Shown piece by piece: positions 38,354-40,546 of a stretch of DNA of 40,546 nt. Source of the stretch: Prasinococcaceae sp. CCMP 1430 (Eukaryota; Prasinodermophyta; Palmophyllophyceae; Prasinococcales; Prasinococcaceae). The translations under genes and the position numbers were made by a program. A model generated the notes under the pieces. The model had not been told where the DNA came from, did no database searches, and worked only from the letters and a program-made list of their open reading frames with translations. The stretch spans positions 1-40,546 of the forward strand of contig RQSC01000020.1 of the NCBI GenBank assembly GCA_013416795.1. Reading direction: 5' to 3'. Position 1 is the stretch's first letter. Each line of letters begins with the position of its first letter.

Positions 38354-39076
38354 CTTGATGACCATCTCGCGCCGCACCCGGTACTCGCTAGTGAGTGCGG
38401 CGTGCACCTCGCCGAGGAGCGCCGTCTGCGCGTCCGAGAGCGCCGTCGGATCCACGAGCCGCCGCATCGCGCCGCTCTCCTCGGCGCGAGCTGCGGCGCC
38501 CGCCGTCGTGTCGGCTGCCGCGCGCAGCGCGGCGGCCGCGCTGGTGTTCAGGGTCTGGTCGACACCCGCCGCGGCCGCCACGCGGCGCACGCACTCGGCG
38601 GCCATCGCCGACTCGCTGGTGTCCCCCGACGAGCCCGTGCGCACGGACGCCGCCTGCGCGAGCATTCTGCGTGCCTGCATGGCCGCGACGAGCTCCTCGA
38701 TGGCGGTGATGGGCACGGGCTCGTTCGCCGCTATCGATTCCGGCACTCCCGCCTTGACAGCGGCCGCGATGAGCTCCGCGCGCATCTCCGCCGGCGTCAT
38801 GACTTCGACCATCTCCTTGAAAGACACGCCCGCCGACACCGTCTCCTCGGAAGACACCGCCGACACCATCTCCTTGGAAGACGCGCCCGCCGACACCAGC
38901 AGGGCGACTGCCATCCTGCGGAACGCGCGGCTCCCAGGGCCGGCGAGGTCGGCAAGCTCAGGCCCGGTGCACGGTATGTCGCAGTCGGACAGCCGCTCGG
39001 CGAGCTCGGCGAGGCGGTCGTCCGCAGACACCGCGGGCGACATCGCAGGCGGTGCCATCGCTGACACCGATGCCAT
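38354..39076 (-). CDS. FAM98 family protein, N-terminal exon
   Basis: A first exon of exactly 241 codons from ATG 39076 (MASVSAMAPPAMSPAV) to a donor AAG|GTGCGC at 38353. The C-terminal segment ALLGEVHAALTSEYRVRREM followed by VIK matches the FAM98 core in animals (AINQAIANEYEVRRKLLIK). Earlier parts (LAERLSDCDIPCTGPELADL, ITAIEELVAAMQARRMLAQ) fit its helical N-terminal domain. FAM98 proteins associate with the tRNA ligase complex and with DDX1/RTCB in animals; whether that holds here is unknown. The following exons are missing because the gap at 37795 intervenes. The frame contains a short tandem repeat of SAG(A/V)S(S/F)KEMV type. It is divergent from the repeat protein to the right. Confidence 0.72.
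38812..38899 (-). repeat. three tandem 27-30-base units inside FAM98
   Basis: Three adjacent units encode SAGASSKEMV, SAVSSEETV and SAGVSFKEMV. The DNA units share CGCCGACACC...TCTCCTTGGAAGA-like sequence. They are probably a recent slippage product within a helical region. Confidence 0.6.
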
Positions 39077-39290
39077 CGCGCGCGGCCACGCCACACCAAG
39101 CACAGGCTATGCTCGCTATGCCCCCGACCCCCACCCCCTCTTCCCCGCGCGCACGCTCCCCAGCTCCCCGCACGCGCAGCCCGACCCCCGCCGCAGCTCA
39201 CCCCGCCTGTGCGGGGACGAACGCCCCCCCGGCGCGGGCGCCGCGCGCGGCCCCCTCCTCGCCCGCCCGCCCACCCACCCGCCCGTNNNN

Positions 39291-39950
39291 AAGGTGCCGG
39301 GCCACATCGCCCGCATGGAGGCCGCGCGCGCCAAGGCGAACGGCGTGGACCCCCGCGCGGCCGCCGCGCGCAACGCGAGGCCGTCGTTCAACTCGGCGCC
39401 GTCGTCCGCGCCCGCATACACCCCGCCGCCCGCCTCGCCCACTCCGGCGGCCCGTTCCTACGAGCCCGCCCCCCAGCGCAGCGGACGGAAGGTGCCGGGC
39501 CACATCGCCCGCATGGAGGCCGCGCGCGCCAAGGCCAACGGCGTGGACCCCCGCGCGGCCGCCGCGCGCAACGCGAGGCCGTCGTTCAACTCGGCCCCGG
39601 CGGCCCCGCCCGCATACACCCCGCCGGCCCGGCCTACGCCCACTCGCGCCCCCGAGCGGAGCTACCAGGCCGCGCCCCGCCCGACCGGCGGCAAGGTGCC
39701 CGGCCACATCGCCCGCATGCAGGCCGCCGCCGCCAAGGCCGCCAGCCCGGACCCGCGTGCGGCTGCGGCTCGCAACGCCAGGCCGTCGTTCAACGCCGCG
39801 CCCTCGCAGGCCTCGTACACCCCCCCGCCGCGCTCGACTGAGAACGAGTTCGCGGCCCGCGCTGCGTCCGTGTCCTCGCCCGCCCCCTCGGGCGCCAAGG
39901 TCCCGGCGCACATCCGTCGCATGGAGGCTGCCCGCGCCAAGGCCCTCGCC
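39291..39950 (+). repeat. tandem 198/204/204-base repeat
   Basis: The AAGGTGCC start of each unit lies at 39291, 39489, 39693 and, as AAGGTCCC, at 39897, giving periods of 198, 204 and 204 bases (66, 68 and 68 codons). Units one and two are almost identical over about 120 bases and unit three is more divergent, so copies may have been gained recently. The four Ns just before unit one suggest that further copies collapsed in assembly. Confidence 0.85.
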
Positions 39951-39953
39951 TAA
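39291..39953 (+). CDS. KVPxHIxRM repeat protein, candidate intrinsically disordered scaffold (EPYC1-like architecture)
   Basis: The frame leaves a gap of four N at 39287 and runs 220 residues to TAA at 39951. It holds three long units and a fourth truncated one. Each starts KVPGHIARM(E/Q)AA.AKA (KVPAHIRRMEAARAKALA in the last), continues DPRAAAARNARPSFN, then a Pro/Ala/Ser/Tyr linker (such as AYTPPARPTPTRAPERSYQ). The helix-forming part has many Arg and Lys; the linker has almost no acidic residues, so the protein is strongly basic and mostly disordered. I recognise no named family. The layout resembles pyrenoid Rubisco linkers (EPYC1 of Chlamydomonas: about 60-residue repeats, one helix each, basic, disordered), which bind Rubisco multivalently. 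That function is inference. The N-terminus, any targeting peptide and possibly more repeats are lost in the gap. Confidence 0.7.
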   Translation, partial: KVPGHIARMEAARAKANGVDPRAAAARNARPSFNSAPSSAPAYTPPPASPTPAARSYEPAPQRSGRKVPGHIARMEAARAKANGVDPRAAAARNARPSFNSAPAAPPAYTPPARPTPTRAPERSYQAAPRPTGGKVPGHIARMQAAAAKAASPDPRAAAARNARPSFNAAPSQASYTPPPRSTENEFAARAASVSSPAPSGAKVPAHIRRMEAARAKALA

Positions 39954-40546
39954 GGAGCACCAGGCAGTGAGTGAGTGGCTCGGACGGGGGATGGGCCCGA
40001 CCGTTGCTTCACGCAGTTTTCACACGTAAGCATGTCATGACGTGTAAATTAGTCTCTCGCTTCCCTCGCACCTCGCAGCGTCTCCTCGCCCGCGCCCACG
40101 GCGAGGGCCGGCTCGCAGGCGACGCCCGCGCCCGGCACCACTCAGGGGCCACTGGCGCGTGACGCCAAGTGCTCGGCCCAATGCGCGTGCGCCCCCTGTG
40201 CGATGCCGGCCGTTGTTCTCAGGCCAACAGGCTGCAGGGGGGTTCGCCCGGGCTGGAGGCAGCCTCTGCACCAGCCGAGGGGAGAGCGGGAGGCGCACGC
40301 GCCGCTGCCCTCGCCTCCGCCGCCTCCTCCTGGTCCCAATCGCGGCCGATGCCGCGCAGGTGCGCTGGCACTCGCCCCTCCCCCCCCCCCCCTCCCTGGG
40401 GGGCGCGCCCGCCTCCGCCTCGGCCTCGGCCTCGGCCTCGGCCGCGCTGCGCCCGTCGCCCCTGTGCCCGCACCAAAACCGCGGAAGGCGCCGTCTCGCG
40501 CGCACGGAACCGCACAAACGCCGCCCCGCGCGCGGCTCGCGCGGCA
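39954..40546. other. right edge, 3' sequence of the repeat gene and a possible minus-strand exon
   Basis: The first 200 bases after the stop are likely 3' untranslated sequence. On the minus strand, a frame closing with TGA at 40219 reads HLRGIGRDWDQEEAAEARAA then Pro/Ala/Ser-rich residues and PGEPPCSLLA. It is preceded by a possible GTGCCAG acceptor near 40362. It may be the last exon of a gene that extends beyond the window. I do not recognise it. Confidence 0.3.

Overview
The window looks like nuclear DNA of a high-GC, photosynthetic, flagellated unicellular eukaryote (an alga). Genes lie close together on both strands. Several are split by short GT-AG introns (88 to 238 bases where I can place both ends). 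Plastid-type genes (RAF1, acetolactate synthase, a MOC1-like resolvase), mitochondrial ribosomal proteins (uL2m, mL41) and flagellar genes (kinesin-9, LRRIQ1-like) occur together. RAF1 and MOC1 point towards the green lineage or another alga with green-type Rubisco, but I cannot fix the taxon from sequence alone.

Layout, left to right: an AT-richer edge; a fragment of a bacterial-looking ABC-F ATPase joined by one N to the 3' part of a small algal gene (minus); about 2 kb without a clear gene; RAF1 (plus); an AMP-binding acyl-CoA synthetase (minus); mitochondrial uL2 (plus); acetolactate synthase (minus); a tetraspanin-like protein with a C-terminal CaaX box (plus); a kinesin-9 (plus); a ZIP metal transporter (minus); a long coiled-coil protein with a 60-residue Arg-Trp period and one apparent single-base deletion (plus); presenilin (plus); mitochondrial mL41 (minus) next to an ANKRD13-like exon; an XRN1-type 5'-3' exoribonuclease (plus); a very large LRRIQ1-like protein (minus); the MOC1-like Holliday junction resolvase (minus); the C-terminus of DNA polymerase delta (minus); an unrecognised open frame (plus); the N-terminal half of a FAM98 protein (minus); and a repeat protein with four KVPxHIxRM motifs (plus).

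The isolated Ns (564, 10814, 17160, 24020, 37153, 37795 and the run 39287-39290) mostly fall where a gene model is cut off and something unrelated begins. They behave as contig joins of unknown size, so gene order across them should not be trusted.

The most interesting item is the repeat protein at the right end. Its 66-68-residue units each join a short basic helix to a disordered Pro/Ala/Ser linker, the architecture of pyrenoid Rubisco linkers such as EPYC1. The same window carries the Rubisco assembly chaperone RAF1. That link is inference. The other items worth checking are the Arg-Trp periodic coiled coil, the prenylation signal on a tetraspanin, and possible bacterial contamination at the left edge.
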